Positions 1-5,622 of a stretch of 6,022 bases of DNA are shown one piece after another. Both the position numbers and the translations under genes were made by a program. Each line of letters begins with the position of its first letter. Within the stretch, counting starts at the first letter, position 1. The DNA is from Beijerinckiaceae bacterium (GTDB taxonomy: Bacteria; Pseudomonadota; Alphaproteobacteria; Rhizobiales; Beijerinckiaceae). A model generated the notes under the pieces. The model worked only from the letters and a program-made list of their open reading frames with translations. It did no database searches and had not been told where the DNA came from. Location: positions 5,371 to 11,392 of the forward strand of contig DAICZI010000022.1 of the NCBI GenBank assembly GCA_027311205.1, written 5' to 3'.

Positions 1-601
1 CACCGGCGGCGATCCGCTGATGCTTTCGGCACGGCGGCTTGATGCCATCATGGTGCGGCTGGCCGCCATTCCACATGTCAAAATCATTCGGCTGCACAGC
101 CGCGTTCCGGTGGTTGCTCCTGAGTTGATCACGCCTGCCGTGGTGACAGCGCTGCACCAGGGCGGGGTGGCAACTTATGTTGCGATCCATGCCAATCACC
201 CGCGTGAATTGGGCAATACGGCGCTGGCTGCGCTGGCGGCGCTTGCTGATAGCGGCATCCCACTTATCAGCCAGTCAGTGTTGCTGCGCGGGGTGAATGA
301 TGATGTCGCGACCCTGGCGGCGCTGATGCGGAGGTTTGTCGAGGCGCGGGTCAAACCCTATTACCTGCATCATCCTGATCTTGCGCCGGGCACCTCGCAT
401 TTTCGCCTGAGCATAGCTGAAGGTCAGGGTTTGATCGCGGCGTTGCGCCAGCAGGTCTCCGGGTTGGCCATGCCGGTCTATGTGCTGGATATTCCGGGTG
501 GTTTTGGCAAAGTGCCGCTGACGCCAAGTGCCGTGCAGCATCATGCCGGGGGCCTCGTTGTCATTGACCCCTCAGGGCGCGTGCACCCTTACTCTTCCTG
601 A
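1..601 (+). CDS. KamA-family radical SAM aminomutase (lysine 2,3-aminomutase-like, EF-P beta-lysylation type), 3' part
   Basis: The reading frame is open from the window edge (first whole codon at base 2, reading TGGDPLM) to TGA at 599-601; the 5' part, including the CxxxCxxC iron-sulfur motif, lies outside. Visible family signatures in order are GGDPL, RLHSRVPVVAP (bases about 91-124), the HANHPREL segment, SQSVLLRGVND, KPYYLHHPDLAPGTSHFR, and near the C-terminus DIPGGFGKVPL, whose Lys (bases 509-511) matches the PLP-binding Lys of lysine 2,3-aminomutase. Enzymes of this family move the alpha-amino group of lysine to the beta carbon using SAM, a 4Fe-4S cluster and PLP. In bacteria with EpmA, the EpmB branch supplies (R)-beta-lysine for modifying elongation factor P. 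Whether this copy is EpmB or a free-lysine mutase cannot be settled without the N-terminus and upstream neighbours. It is convergent with the next gene and overlaps its 3' end by 13 bp. Confidence 0.9.
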   Translation, partial: TGGDPLMLSARRLDAIMVRLAAIPHVKIIRLHSRVPVVAPELITPAVVTALHQGGVATYVAIHANHPRELGNTALAALAALADSGIPLISQSVLLRGVNDDVATLAALMRRFVEARVKPYYLHHPDLAPGTSHFRLSIAEGQGLIAALRQQVSGLAMPVYVLDIPGGFGKVPLTPSAVQHHAGGLVVIDPSGRVHPYSS

Positions 602-1473
602 TTGGGATCGAGTGAACTGCCGGTTCCGGTGGGATCAGCGGCCGACAGCGGCACATGCGCGGAGAGCCAGGCTTCCAGTTTGGGTGCAACGCCTGGTTCG
701 GGCAGCAGATCATGCTGGCCGCCGGGGAAGGTGAACATGTCTTTTGGCTGGGGCGCGAGATCGAACAGCCGCTTGCCAAATTGATAGGGGACGGTCTGGT
801 CGGCGGTGCCATGCATGATCAGGATCGGGCATTTCACTTTGACGATGCGCAAATCCGAGCGGAATTGATCGCGCATCAGGTCGCGCACGGGAAATTCGGG
901 ATAGCGATAGGCGCCAACATCGACAGCGGAAGAAAACGGCGCTTCCAGCACCAGAGCAGCGACCTTGTGGCGGGCGGCCAGCGCCACGGCGACGCCGGTG
1001 CCCAGCGAATGGCCGTAGATGATGATGTGGTTCAGGCCAATTTCGCGGGCAATCAGCGCTTCATAGGCAGCTTGCCCGTCAATGATCAGGCCTTTTTCGT
1101 CGGGGGCACCGGTGGAAGCGCCAAAGCCGCGATAATCGACCGCCAGAACGCCGTCGCCCTGGGCATCGAGCAGCTTGTAGCGCTTGCTGAACTCGCCGAG
1201 GTTGCCCTCATTGCCGTGTAAATACAGGATGGTCGGGTGCATTGGCGCGGCTTTTTTATACCACGCGATCAAGGTCTGGCCGTCGGGTGTCTTCAACGTC
1301 AGGCGCTTGAAATCCGGCAGGCCGAAATCGCCCGGCTGATCGCTGGAGGCGACCGGCTTATATTCGAGATGCTGTTGATCGAAATAGAGGAAGGCGCAGG
1401 CCGCAACATATAACCCCAGCAGGATTTTGCCTGCCAGCTTCAGTCCGTCCGCATGTTTGCGGAGCCAGTTCAT
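589..1473 (-). CDS. Membrane-anchored alpha/beta hydrolase (ABHD12/13-like serine hydrolase)
   Basis: The protein is 294 aa. An N-terminal hydrophobic segment at about residues 12-30 probably anchors it in the inner membrane, with the hydrolase domain following. The oxyanion-hole motif LHGNEGN lies at 85-91, the nucleophile elbow GHSLG at 154-158 (Ser156), the acid in HGTADQTVP at 221-229 (Asp225) and the base in GGQHDLLPE at 251-259 (His254), so the triad is complete. The C-terminal 20 residues are Pro/Ser/Asp-rich and look disordered. It is the last gene of the transhydrogenase operon: its ATG follows the pntB stop by a single base (TGACATG) and I see no good ribosome binding site, so translation is probably coupled to pntB. 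The substrate is unknown; peptidase, thioesterase or lipid esterase activity would all fit. The TAA stop at 589-591 lies inside the convergent KamA-family gene, which leaves no room for a dedicated terminator. Confidence 0.9.
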   Translation of the reverse strand: MNWLRKHADGLKLAGKILLGLYVAACAFLYFDQQHLEYKPVASSDQPGDFGLPDFKRLTLKTPDGQTLIAWYKKAAPMHPTILYLHGNEGNLGEFSKRYKLLDAQGDGVLAVDYRGFGASTGAPDEKGLIIDGQAAYEALIAREIGLNHIIIYGHSLGTGVAVALAARHKVAALVLEAPFSSAVDVGAYRYPEFPVRDLMRDQFRSDLRIVKVKCPILIMHGTADQTVPYQFGKRLFDLAPQPKDMFTFPGGQHDLLPEPGVAPKLEAWLSAHVPLSAADPTGTGSSLDPNQEE

Positions 1474-1474
1474 G

Positions 1475-2875
1475 TCAGTGCGCCAAAGCTTTCACGATGG
1501 AATCGACCATTTTCTTGGCATCGCCAAACAGCATCATGGTGTTGTTCTTGAAGAACAACTCGTTTTCAACACCGGCATAGCCCGAGCCCATCCCGCGCTT
1601 GATGAAGAGCACGGTTTTGGCCTTTTCCACATCGAGAATCGGCATGCCGTAAATTGGCGACGTCTTGTCGGTTTTGGCAGCCGGGTTGGTGACGTCATTT
1701 GCGCCGATCACGAAAGCCACATCGGTTTGGGCAAACTCGCTGTTGATGTCTTCCAGTTCGAAGACATCGTCATAGGGCACGTTGGCCTCGGCCAGCAGCA
1801 CATTCATGTGGCCTGGCATGCGGCCAGCGACCGGGTGAATGGCGTATTTGACGCTGACGCCGTCCTTTTTCAGCATGTCCGCCATTTCGCGCAGCGCGTG
1901 CTGGGCTTGCGCGACGGCCATGCCATAGCCGGGCACGATGATGATCGAGGCGGCATTCTTCATGATATAGGCGGCGTCCTCCGCAGAGCCCTGGCGGACA
2001 GGGCGGGTCTCGGCCACGCCGCTCACCGCAGCGGTATCGCCGCCAAAGCCGCCCAGAATGACGGAGATAAACGACCGGTTCATCGCCTTGCACATGATAT
2101 AAGACAGAATCGCGCCCGAAGAACCGACCAGCGCGCCAGTGATGATCAGCGCGAGGTTGCCGAGCGTGAAGCCGATGCCCGCCGCCGCCCAGCCTGAATA
2201 GGAATTCAGCATTGAGACCACCACCGGCATATCCGCGCCGCCGATGGGGATAATCAGCAGCCCGCCCAGCGCAAAGGCCCCCAGCGCGATCAGCAGGAAG
2301 ACGAAATGGCTCTCGCTGGCAAAGAACACCGCGATCAGCATCACCAGCAACGCGCCGAGTGCGATGTTGATGACATGGCGCTGCGGCAGCATGATCGGCT
2401 TGCCCGACATGCGGCCATCAAGCTTGAGGAAGGCGATGACCGAACCGGTGAAGGTGATGGCACCAATGGCCGCGCCCAGCGACATTTCGATCAGGCTGGC
2501 CTTCTCGATGGAGCCGATCTCGCCAATACCGAAAGCATGGGGAGCGTAAAGCGCGCTGCCGGCCACAAACACCGCCGCCAGACCAACCAGCGCATGGAAG
2601 GAGGCGACCAACTGCGGCATCGCCGTCATTTGCACGGTGCGGGCGCGCCAGGCACCAAAGCTGCCGGCGAGGGCAATCCCAAGAAACACGAGCAGCCAGC
2701 CAAGGCCGGAGGGCGGCGCGTAGAGCACGGTGGTGAGGATCGCAATCCCCATGCCAATCATGCCAAAGCGGTTGCCCTGGCGCGATGCGGCGGGAGACGA
2801 GAGGCCGCGCAGGGCGAGCACAAACAGCACACCGGCGACAAGATAGAAAAAGGCGGCGAAATTTGCGTTCAACAC
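1475..2875 (-). CDS. pntB: NAD(P)+ transhydrogenase subunit beta PntB
   Basis: The protein is 466 aa, the usual PntB length. It provides most of the membrane domain (dII) and the NADP(H)-binding domain III of the proton-translocating transhydrogenase (NADH + NADP+ to NAD+ + NADPH, driven by inward proton flow). The N-terminal half is a run of hydrophobic helices. It contains SFHALVGLA with His94, matching the proton-channel His91 of E. coli PntB, and GGADMP (Asp215) and NSYSGWAAA (Asn224), matching other residues implicated in proton transfer. Domain III starts near residue 290, with the nucleotide-binding GYGMAVAQAQ at 316-325, HPVAGRMPGHMNVLLAEA at 347-364, and GANDVTNPAA plus KRGMGSGYAG near the end. 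The likely start is GTG (codons GTG TTG AAC), 6 nt after the pntAB stop, with an AAAGG stretch about 10 nt upstream inside pntAB. It is complete, with no missing key residue. Confidence 0.97.
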   Translation of the reverse strand: MLNANFAAFFYLVAGVLFVLALRGLSSPAASRQGNRFGMIGMGIAILTTVLYAPPSGLGWLLVFLGIALAGSFGAWRARTVQMTAMPQLVASFHALVGLAAVFVAGSALYAPHAFGIGEIGSIEKASLIEMSLGAAIGAITFTGSVIAFLKLDGRMSGKPIMLPQRHVINIALGALLVMLIAVFFASESHFVFLLIALGAFALGGLLIIPIGGADMPVVVSMLNSYSGWAAAGIGFTLGNLALIITGALVGSSGAILSYIMCKAMNRSFISVILGGFGGDTAAVSGVAETRPVRQGSAEDAAYIMKNAASIIIVPGYGMAVAQAQHALREMADMLKKDGVSVKYAIHPVAGRMPGHMNVLLAEANVPYDDVFELEDINSEFAQTDVAFVIGANDVTNPAAKTDKTSPIYGMPILDVEKAKTVLFIKRGMGSGYAGVENELFFKNNTMMLFGDAKKMVDSIVKALAH

Positions 2876-2881
2876 GGCGGC

Positions 2882-3307
2882 TCAGCCTTTCTTCTTGTAC
2901 ATGGCCAACATCCGTTCGGTGACCAGAAAGCCACCAAAAATGTTGACGCTGGCCAGCACCAACGCGATGAAGCCGAAGATTTGCGCAACGCCCGTGCCAA
3001 TACCCACCGACAGCAATGCGCCGACGATAATCACCGACGAAATGGCGTTGGTGACCGACATCAACGGCGTATGCAGCGCCGGGGTGACCGACCAGACGAC
3101 ATAATAGCCGACAAAAATCGCCAGCACGAAAATTGCAAGGCGGAAAACAAAAGGATCAACCGCGCCGCCGGTCGCGGCATGGGCGATGCCGCCCGCTGCC
3201 AGTGCGGCGTGATCCGCATTGGCTTGCGCGGCGCTCAGCGCCTGCTGCGCCAGGGCCGCGGCCTTGTGGGCGGTATCGAGGATTTGCTGCGCGGTCTGGG
3301 CGGCCAT
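2882..3307 (-). CDS. pntAB: NAD(P)+ transhydrogenase subunit alpha part 2 (PntAB, membrane segment)
   Basis: The protein is 141 aa and corresponds to the C-terminal membrane part of the E. coli PntA chain. In many alphaproteobacteria it is a separate polypeptide, as first described for Rhodospirillum rubrum. Residues 1-48 are an Ala/Gln/His-rich, weakly conserved leader. Three membrane helices follow at about 54-73, 87-103 and 107-128. Between the first two lies the highly conserved [20 protein letters not shown] stretch, and the C-terminus is a cytoplasmic basic tail (MYKKKG). Together with PntB it makes the proton-conducting domain II. The ATG at 3307 has a strong ribosome binding site, AGGGG, 6 nt upstream and lies 11 nt after the pntAA stop, so this start is well supported. 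The next gene, pntB, begins 6 nt after its TGA. Confidence 0.95.
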   Translation of the reverse strand: MAAQTAQQILDTAHKAAALAQQALSAAQANADHAALAAGGIAHAATGGAVDPFVFRLAIFVLAIFVGYYVVWSVTPALHTPLMSVTNAISSVIIVGALLSVGIGTGVAQIFGFIALVLASVNIFGGFLVTERMLAMYKKKG

Positions 3308-3318
3308 GATCGTCCCCT

Positions 3319-4455
3319 TCAGGCGGATTTAGGCTGGAATTGAGGATGGACGACAGCTCCGTCCCTGGTGAGCAGCGTCGCCTTCACAAGCTCGTCGTCG
3401 TAATTGACGGTGACCTTTTTGCTGTCTTTGTCGATGAGCGTTTCAACAAAGGTCAGCAGGTTCTTGGCATAAAGGCTGGAGGCGCTGGAGGCGAGACGCA
3501 GTGCGCTGGAATTGCCCACCAGCGTGACGCCGGCCTTTTGGACAACCTTGCCCGCGACCGATCCCTCGACATTGCCGCCACGCTCAACCGCCAGATCGAC
3601 AATTACGGAGCCGGGCCGCATCGATTCGATCATGGCGGCATCGATCAGTTTGGGGGCGGGGCGACCAGGAATCAGCGCGGTGGTGATGACGATGTCCTGC
3701 CTGGCGATGTGGGCCGCGACCAGCGCCGCCTGTTTGGCGCGGTATTCAGGCGACATTTCCTTGGCGTAGCCGCCGGACGTCTCGGCTTGTTTGAACTCGT
3801 CATCTTCAACCGCAACGAATTTTGCCCCGAGCGACTCGACCTGCTCCTTGGTCGCCGGGCGCACATCGGTGGCCGTGACAATCGCTCCAAGACGGCGCGC
3901 CGTGGCTATGGCCTGCAAGCCAGCAACGCCAACCCCCATTACAAAGACGCGGGCGGCTGGCACGGTGCCGGCCGCGGTCATCATCATCGGCAAGGCGCGG
4001 CCATATTCAGCAGCGCCATCAATCATCGCGCGGTAGCCTGCAAGATTGGCCTGGCTTGAGAGCACATCCATGGATTGCGCGCGGGTGATGCGCGGCATCA
4101 GTTCCATGGCAAAGGCCTGCACCTGCGCCTTGGCGAGGTCTGCAAGCTCGGATTCATGGCCGTAGGGGTCCATAATTCCCAGCACCAGCGCGCCGGGGGC
4201 AACGCCCTCCAACCGGGCGGCGGCAGGTCGGCGCACGGCCAGCACAATGTCGGCGCCCTTCAGCGCTGCTGGCGCATCGGCCACGATATCAGCGCCCGCC
4301 TTGGCAAATTCAGCGTCAGGCACACCAGCCTTCAGGCCGGCACCTGCCTGAATGGCAACGCTGGCACCAAGTCCGGCCAACTTGCGCACGGCGTCGGGCG
4401 AGGCCGCAACGCTGGTTTCGTCAGCATCGGTCTCAGTGGCAATGGCGACACGCAT
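3319..4455 (-). CDS. pntAA: NAD(P)+ transhydrogenase subunit alpha part 1 (PntAA, NAD(H)-binding domain I)
   Basis: This is a 378-aa soluble, cytoplasm-facing domain I that binds NAD(H) and hands hydride to domain III of PntB. It belongs to the alanine dehydrogenase / PNT N-terminal family. The start [20 protein letters not shown] is typical of that family. [19 protein letters not shown] at 122-140 matches the family signature, the Rossmann motif [18 protein letters not shown] lies at 174-191, and [12 protein letters not shown] lies at 284-295. It has no membrane helices, which shows the alpha chain is split. I chose ATG 4455: it gives the family-typical N-terminus and has GGAG 6 nt upstream. 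The in-frame upstream starts at 4491 (ATG) and 4500 (GTG) would add 12-15 unusual residues and lack a ribosome binding site. The gene is second in the operon, 80 nt after the oxidase peptide gene and 11 nt before pntAB. Confidence 0.96.
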   Translation of the reverse strand: MRVAIATETDADETSVAASPDAVRKLAGLGASVAIQAGAGLKAGVPDAEFAKAGADIVADAPAALKGADIVLAVRRPAAARLEGVAPGALVLGIMDPYGHESELADLAKAQVQAFAMELMPRITRAQSMDVLSSQANLAGYRAMIDGAAEYGRALPMMMTAAGTVPAARVFVMGVGVAGLQAIATARRLGAIVTATDVRPATKEQVESLGAKFVAVEDDEFKQAETSGGYAKEMSPEYRAKQAALVAAHIARQDIVITTALIPGRPAPKLIDAAMIESMRPGSVIVDLAVERGGNVEGSVAGKVVQKAGVTLVGNSSALRLASSASSLYAKNLLTFVETLIDKDSKKVTVNYDDELVKATLLTRDGAVVHPQFQPKSA

Positions 4456-4461
4456 CGGCAA

Positions 4462-4465
4462 CTCC
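4462..4465 (-). promoter_or_regulatory. Ribosome binding site fixing the pntAA start
   Basis: The minus strand reads GGAG here, followed by six bases (TTGCCG) and the ATG at 4455. No comparable purine tract precedes the two longer in-frame start options, so this site decides in favour of the shorter 378-aa protein. Confidence 0.7.
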
Positions 4466-4492
4466 GCGGCAACTTTGACAAGGGATGGCATG

Positions 4493-4539
4493 GTCAGCAC
4501 GAAGTCAAACTTTTTGTTTGAAGCTGACGGGGGGGTCAG
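4493..4539 (-). repeat. Two overlapping, mutually exclusive hairpins between the oxidase peptide gene and pntAA
   Basis: In minus-strand RNA order, CUGAC (4539-4535, containing the UGA stop of the upstream gene), a six-C loop and GUCAG (4528-4524) form a first 5-bp hairpin. The same GUCAGC (4528-4523) can instead pair with GCUGAC (4498-4493). That second pairing encloses an inner 6-bp stem, UCAAAC/GUUUGA (4521-4516 with 4510-4505), with an AAAAA loop. The pairings are read directly from the bases and are perfect within each stem. Neither hairpin is followed by a U tract, so a Rho-independent terminator is unlikely. Possible roles are mRNA processing, differential stability, or a ribosome-dependent switch controlling pntAA; all three are inference. 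Confidence 0.45.
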
Positions 4540-4679
4540 AGGGTGAAGTAGGCCAACAGCACCAGAATGACGATCAAAGTGATGGCACCATACTTCACCA
4601 AGTTGGTGAAACGGTGATAGGTTTCCTCGTGGGCAGGATAATCCATGTCGGAATGGCTGAGATCAGTGCTGTCAGACAT
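4536..4679 (-). CDS. aa3-type cytochrome c oxidase subunit IV (small single-helix peptide)
   Basis: The protein is 47 aa. It has a short acidic hydrophilic head, the conserved HEETYHRF motif at 17-24, and one membrane helix at about 28-46 ending in YFTL. This is the layout of the bacterial aa3-type cytochrome c oxidase subunit IV family, a one-helix accessory subunit of the terminal oxidase in the inner membrane. The ATG at 4679 was chosen because GAGGGGG lies 5 nt upstream. A longer in-frame reading from 4736 adds 19 residues foreign to the family (basic, Cys-containing) and reads through that ribosome binding site. The gene heads the transhydrogenase operon instead of sitting with the oxidase core genes. 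Assignment is by motif and size; a protein this short leaves some uncertainty about which complex it joins. Confidence 0.85.
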   Translation of the reverse strand: MSDSTDLSHSDMDYPAHEETYHRFTNLVKYGAITLIVILVLLAYFTL

Positions 4680-4684
4680 AAAAT

Positions 4685-4691
4685 CCCCCTC
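4685..4691 (-). promoter_or_regulatory. Strong ribosome binding site of the oxidase subunit IV gene
   Basis: The minus strand reads GAGGGGG, five bases (AUUUU) before the ATG at 4679. It is the best Shine-Dalgarno match in the operon leader and decides between the 47-aa and 66-aa versions of the peptide. Confidence 0.65.
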
Positions 4692-4708
4692 TGTGGCGTC
4701 AAGGATGC

Positions 4709-4736
4709 CTCTAGCGCAATTTTTTCGCCTCGGCAA
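4709..4736 (-). promoter_or_regulatory. Weak sigma-70-type promoter candidate for the transhydrogenase operon
   Basis: On the minus strand, TTGCCG (4736-4731) and CTAGAG (4714-4709) are separated by 16 nt. They lie about 30 nt upstream of the first gene's start codon, where a promoter is expected. Both hexamers are imperfect, so this is only the best-placed candidate. Confidence 0.2.
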
Positions 4737-4739
4737 TCA

Positions 4740-4761
4740 GCCGCTTGCGACAAGTTGCGGC
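4740..4761. repeat. Dyad-symmetric element upstream of the operon promoter candidate
   Basis: GCCGC (4740-4744) and GCGGC (4757-4761) form a perfect outer inverted repeat. CTTG (4744-4747) and CAAG (4751-4754) form an inner one around CGA. The pentamer TTGCG also occurs at 4745, 4755 and 4774, that is, spaced 10 and 19 bp, near one and two helical turns. The placement just upstream of the candidate -35 box would suit an activator or repressor site. No known regulator motif was recognised. Confidence 0.3.
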
Positions 4762-4986
4762 AGAAATGTGGATTTGCGGCGTCTTTATGAGGCAATGTGT
4801 TCAATTTCAGCCAGGGGCAGACATCATTCGAAGGCGACCACACGATCTCTTCAAGCAAGGCAAGCGCCGTGACAACGGCTCGCGCACGCATCACGACACA
4901 TGGCGGCTGACCTGCCCGCTTGCCCGATTGCGCTGATTTCATTGTCACGTCTCGACGCCATAGGGCTGATTCCGACATGCCTTGCT

Positions 4987-5009
4987 CGCAAAAGCTGCTG
5001 ATTTTTGCG
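4987..5009. repeat. 7-bp inverted repeat downstream of tRNA-Thr
   Basis: CGCAAAA (4987-4993) and TTTTGCG (5003-5009) are perfect complements separated by 9 nt. It lies about 60-80 nt past the 3' end of the tRNA in transcription direction, so it could help end or process that transcript. The stem is AT-rich and no T run follows on the minus strand, so it is not a convincing intrinsic terminator. Confidence 0.3.
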
Positions 5010-5066
5010 CTGCAATTTCGAAATGGCCATGCGGAAATGAACTGGTCAATGGCGAAATGCGCCGCC

Positions 5067-5141
5067 TGGTGCTGCCAGACAGGATTGAACTGTCGACCTC
5101 TCCATTACCAATGGAGTGCTCTACCACTGAGCTACCGCAGC
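5067..5141 (-). tRNA. tRNA-Thr(GGT), CCA encoded
   Basis: The minus strand folds as a full cloverleaf. The acceptor 5' strand is GCTGCGG, the D stem GCTC/GAGC with loop AGTGGTA, and the anticodon stem CTCCA/TGGAG with loop TTGGTAA, giving anticodon GGT (reads ACC/ACU, Thr). The variable loop is AGGTC, the T stem GACAG/CTGTC has loop TTCAATC, and the acceptor 3' strand is TGGCAGC followed by A and an encoded CCA. The first five acceptor pairs are perfect. Position 6:67 is a G-G mismatch and 7:66 a G-U wobble, which is unusual for an otherwise canonical tRNA. It is transcribed divergently from the small gene at 5272. An AT-rich block (5142-5153) directly upstream may be part of its promoter. 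Confidence 0.95.
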
Positions 5142-5271
5142 ATGAAATATATCCAAGTGGTGGCGCTCTGTGCCACAGCGGCTCTGCGCTTTCAAGTGCC
5201 TATCCGATTTGCTTCCCGTCTGCTGGTGAGTTAGGCGTGGTCATAGCGCTTTCTCATTTTGAAAACCGAGC
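5142..5271. promoter_or_regulatory. Divergent intergenic region between tRNA-Thr and the small gene before murA
   Basis: This 130-bp region must hold the promoter of the minus-strand tRNA and probably that of the plus-strand gene at 5272. TTGAAA on the minus strand (5195-5190) is a possible -35 box, but the hexamer at 17-nt spacing (CACAGA) is poor. A short inverted repeat GTGGC/GCCAC lies at 5160-5176. No confident promoter could be placed. Confidence 0.3.
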
Positions 5272-5478
5272 ATGAATGAAATTCCCAAGCCCGGCGGCGG
5301 CACCACGGCCGCCAAAGCCGCCAACCGCCAGCGTTTGGCGCGGGCCTTGCGGGCCAACCTGTTGCGCCGCAAGGCGCAGGCGCGCGCCATCGACAGGGCG
5401 GGTGCGCGCCAGACTGACCATGACAAAAATGTCACAGAGGATACACATTCGCCAGAAAGCGCGTCAGATGGCATGTGA
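5272..5478 (+). CDS. Small basic protein of unknown function, upstream of murA
   Basis: The protein is 68 aa. The N-terminus is Pro/Gly-rich (1-10). Residues about 15-46 form a strongly basic, Ala/Arg/Leu-rich segment predicted as an amphipathic helix (core RLARALRANLLRRKAQARA, 21-39). The tail is acidic and Ser/Asp-rich (47-68). I recall similar short proteins with a (R)RKAQAR core next to murA in sphingomonads and other alphaproteobacteria, where they are annotated as hypothetical; this is memory, not a search. There is no signal peptide, membrane helix or catalytic motif. The basic helix could bind nucleic acid or a membrane surface, but that is speculation. The ribosome binding site is weak (CCGAG directly before the ATG). 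The gene runs in the same direction as murA, 144 nt upstream of it. Confidence 0.7.
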   Translation: MNEIPKPGGGTTAAKAANRQRLARALRANLLRRKAQARAIDRAGARQTDHDKNVTEDTHSPESASDGM

Positions 5479-5520
5479 CGCTGGCTGGGAATTTGCTATG
5501 GCCTAAGCCAACGGCCAGCG
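5479..5520 (+). repeat. Nested inverted repeat directly after the small gene's stop codon
   Basis: CGCTGGC (5479-5485) pairs perfectly with GCCAGCG (5514-5520). Inside it TGGC (5499-5502) pairs with GCCA (5507-5510) around CTAA. The repeat begins at the base after the TGA, a place where a transcript end or processing hairpin is common. No T tract follows, so Rho-independent termination is not supported. Confidence 0.35.
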
Positions 5521-5608
5521 GGTCACTTCGCGTCTGGTTTTGAAACATATCTGCTCAAAACTGCAAATGGCCGCAGGATTCGCGGTCGGCTTCGATTTTG
5601 TTTGCACA

Positions 5609-5616
5609 AGAGGAAG
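5609..5616 (+). promoter_or_regulatory. Ribosome binding site fixing the murA start
   Basis: AGAGGAAG lies 6 nt before ATG 5623, the start that gives the family-typical MDKIRIVGG. An in-frame TTG at 5602 would add seven residues and has no such site. Confidence 0.7.
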
Positions 5617-5622
5617 TCCCAA

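Larger units (their letters stand above)
4680..5066. other. Intergenic stretch between the transhydrogenase operon and tRNA-Thr
   Basis: About 390 nt without a credible gene. The open frames here show no recognisable family: one minus-strand frame overlaps the oxidase peptide out of phase and another is a translation of the tRNA. The stretch holds the operon leader, the promoter candidate and dyad at 4709-4761, a perfect CGCAAAA/TTTTGCG inverted repeat at 4987-5009 and a 10-bp palindrome ATTTCGAAAT at 5015-5024. Nothing else stands out. Confidence 0.6.

Noticed and set aside
655..1221. 188-codon + strand open frame opposite the hydrolase
   Set aside because: Antisense shadow of a gene with an intact catalytic triad.
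1427..2197. 256-codon + strand open frame opposite pntB
   Set aside because: Antisense shadow of pntB with a His/Gly-rich low-information translation and no recognisable family.
2306..3343. Long open frame of 345 codons on the + strand opposite pntB and pntAB
   Set aside because: It is an antisense shadow produced by GC-rich codons of the pnt genes. The translation is rich in Arg, Gly, Gln and His without any domain pattern, and the minus-strand genes are unmistakable.
3340..4059. 239-codon + strand open frame opposite pntAA
   Set aside because: Antisense shadow of pntAA; the composition is typical of the complement of a GC-rich gene.
4456..4500. N-terminal extension of PntAA from GTG 4500 or ATG 4491
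   Set aside because: There is no ribosome binding site before either codon, and the added residues do not fit the family, while ATG 4455 has both.
4595..4978. 127-codon minus-strand open frame upstream of the transhydrogenase operon
   Set aside because: It overlaps the oxidase subunit IV gene in another frame, shows no domain or plausible membrane pattern, and would cover the promoter region.
4945..5127. 60-codon minus-strand open frame starting MVEHSIGNGEVDSS
   Set aside because: Most of its N-terminal part is a translation of tRNA-Thr, a well-known type of false annotation.
5160..5176. GTGGC/GCCAC inverted repeat upstream of the tRNA
   Set aside because: A five-pair stem with a 7-nt loop in a GC-rich region is expected by chance, and it has no positional support as a terminator or operator.
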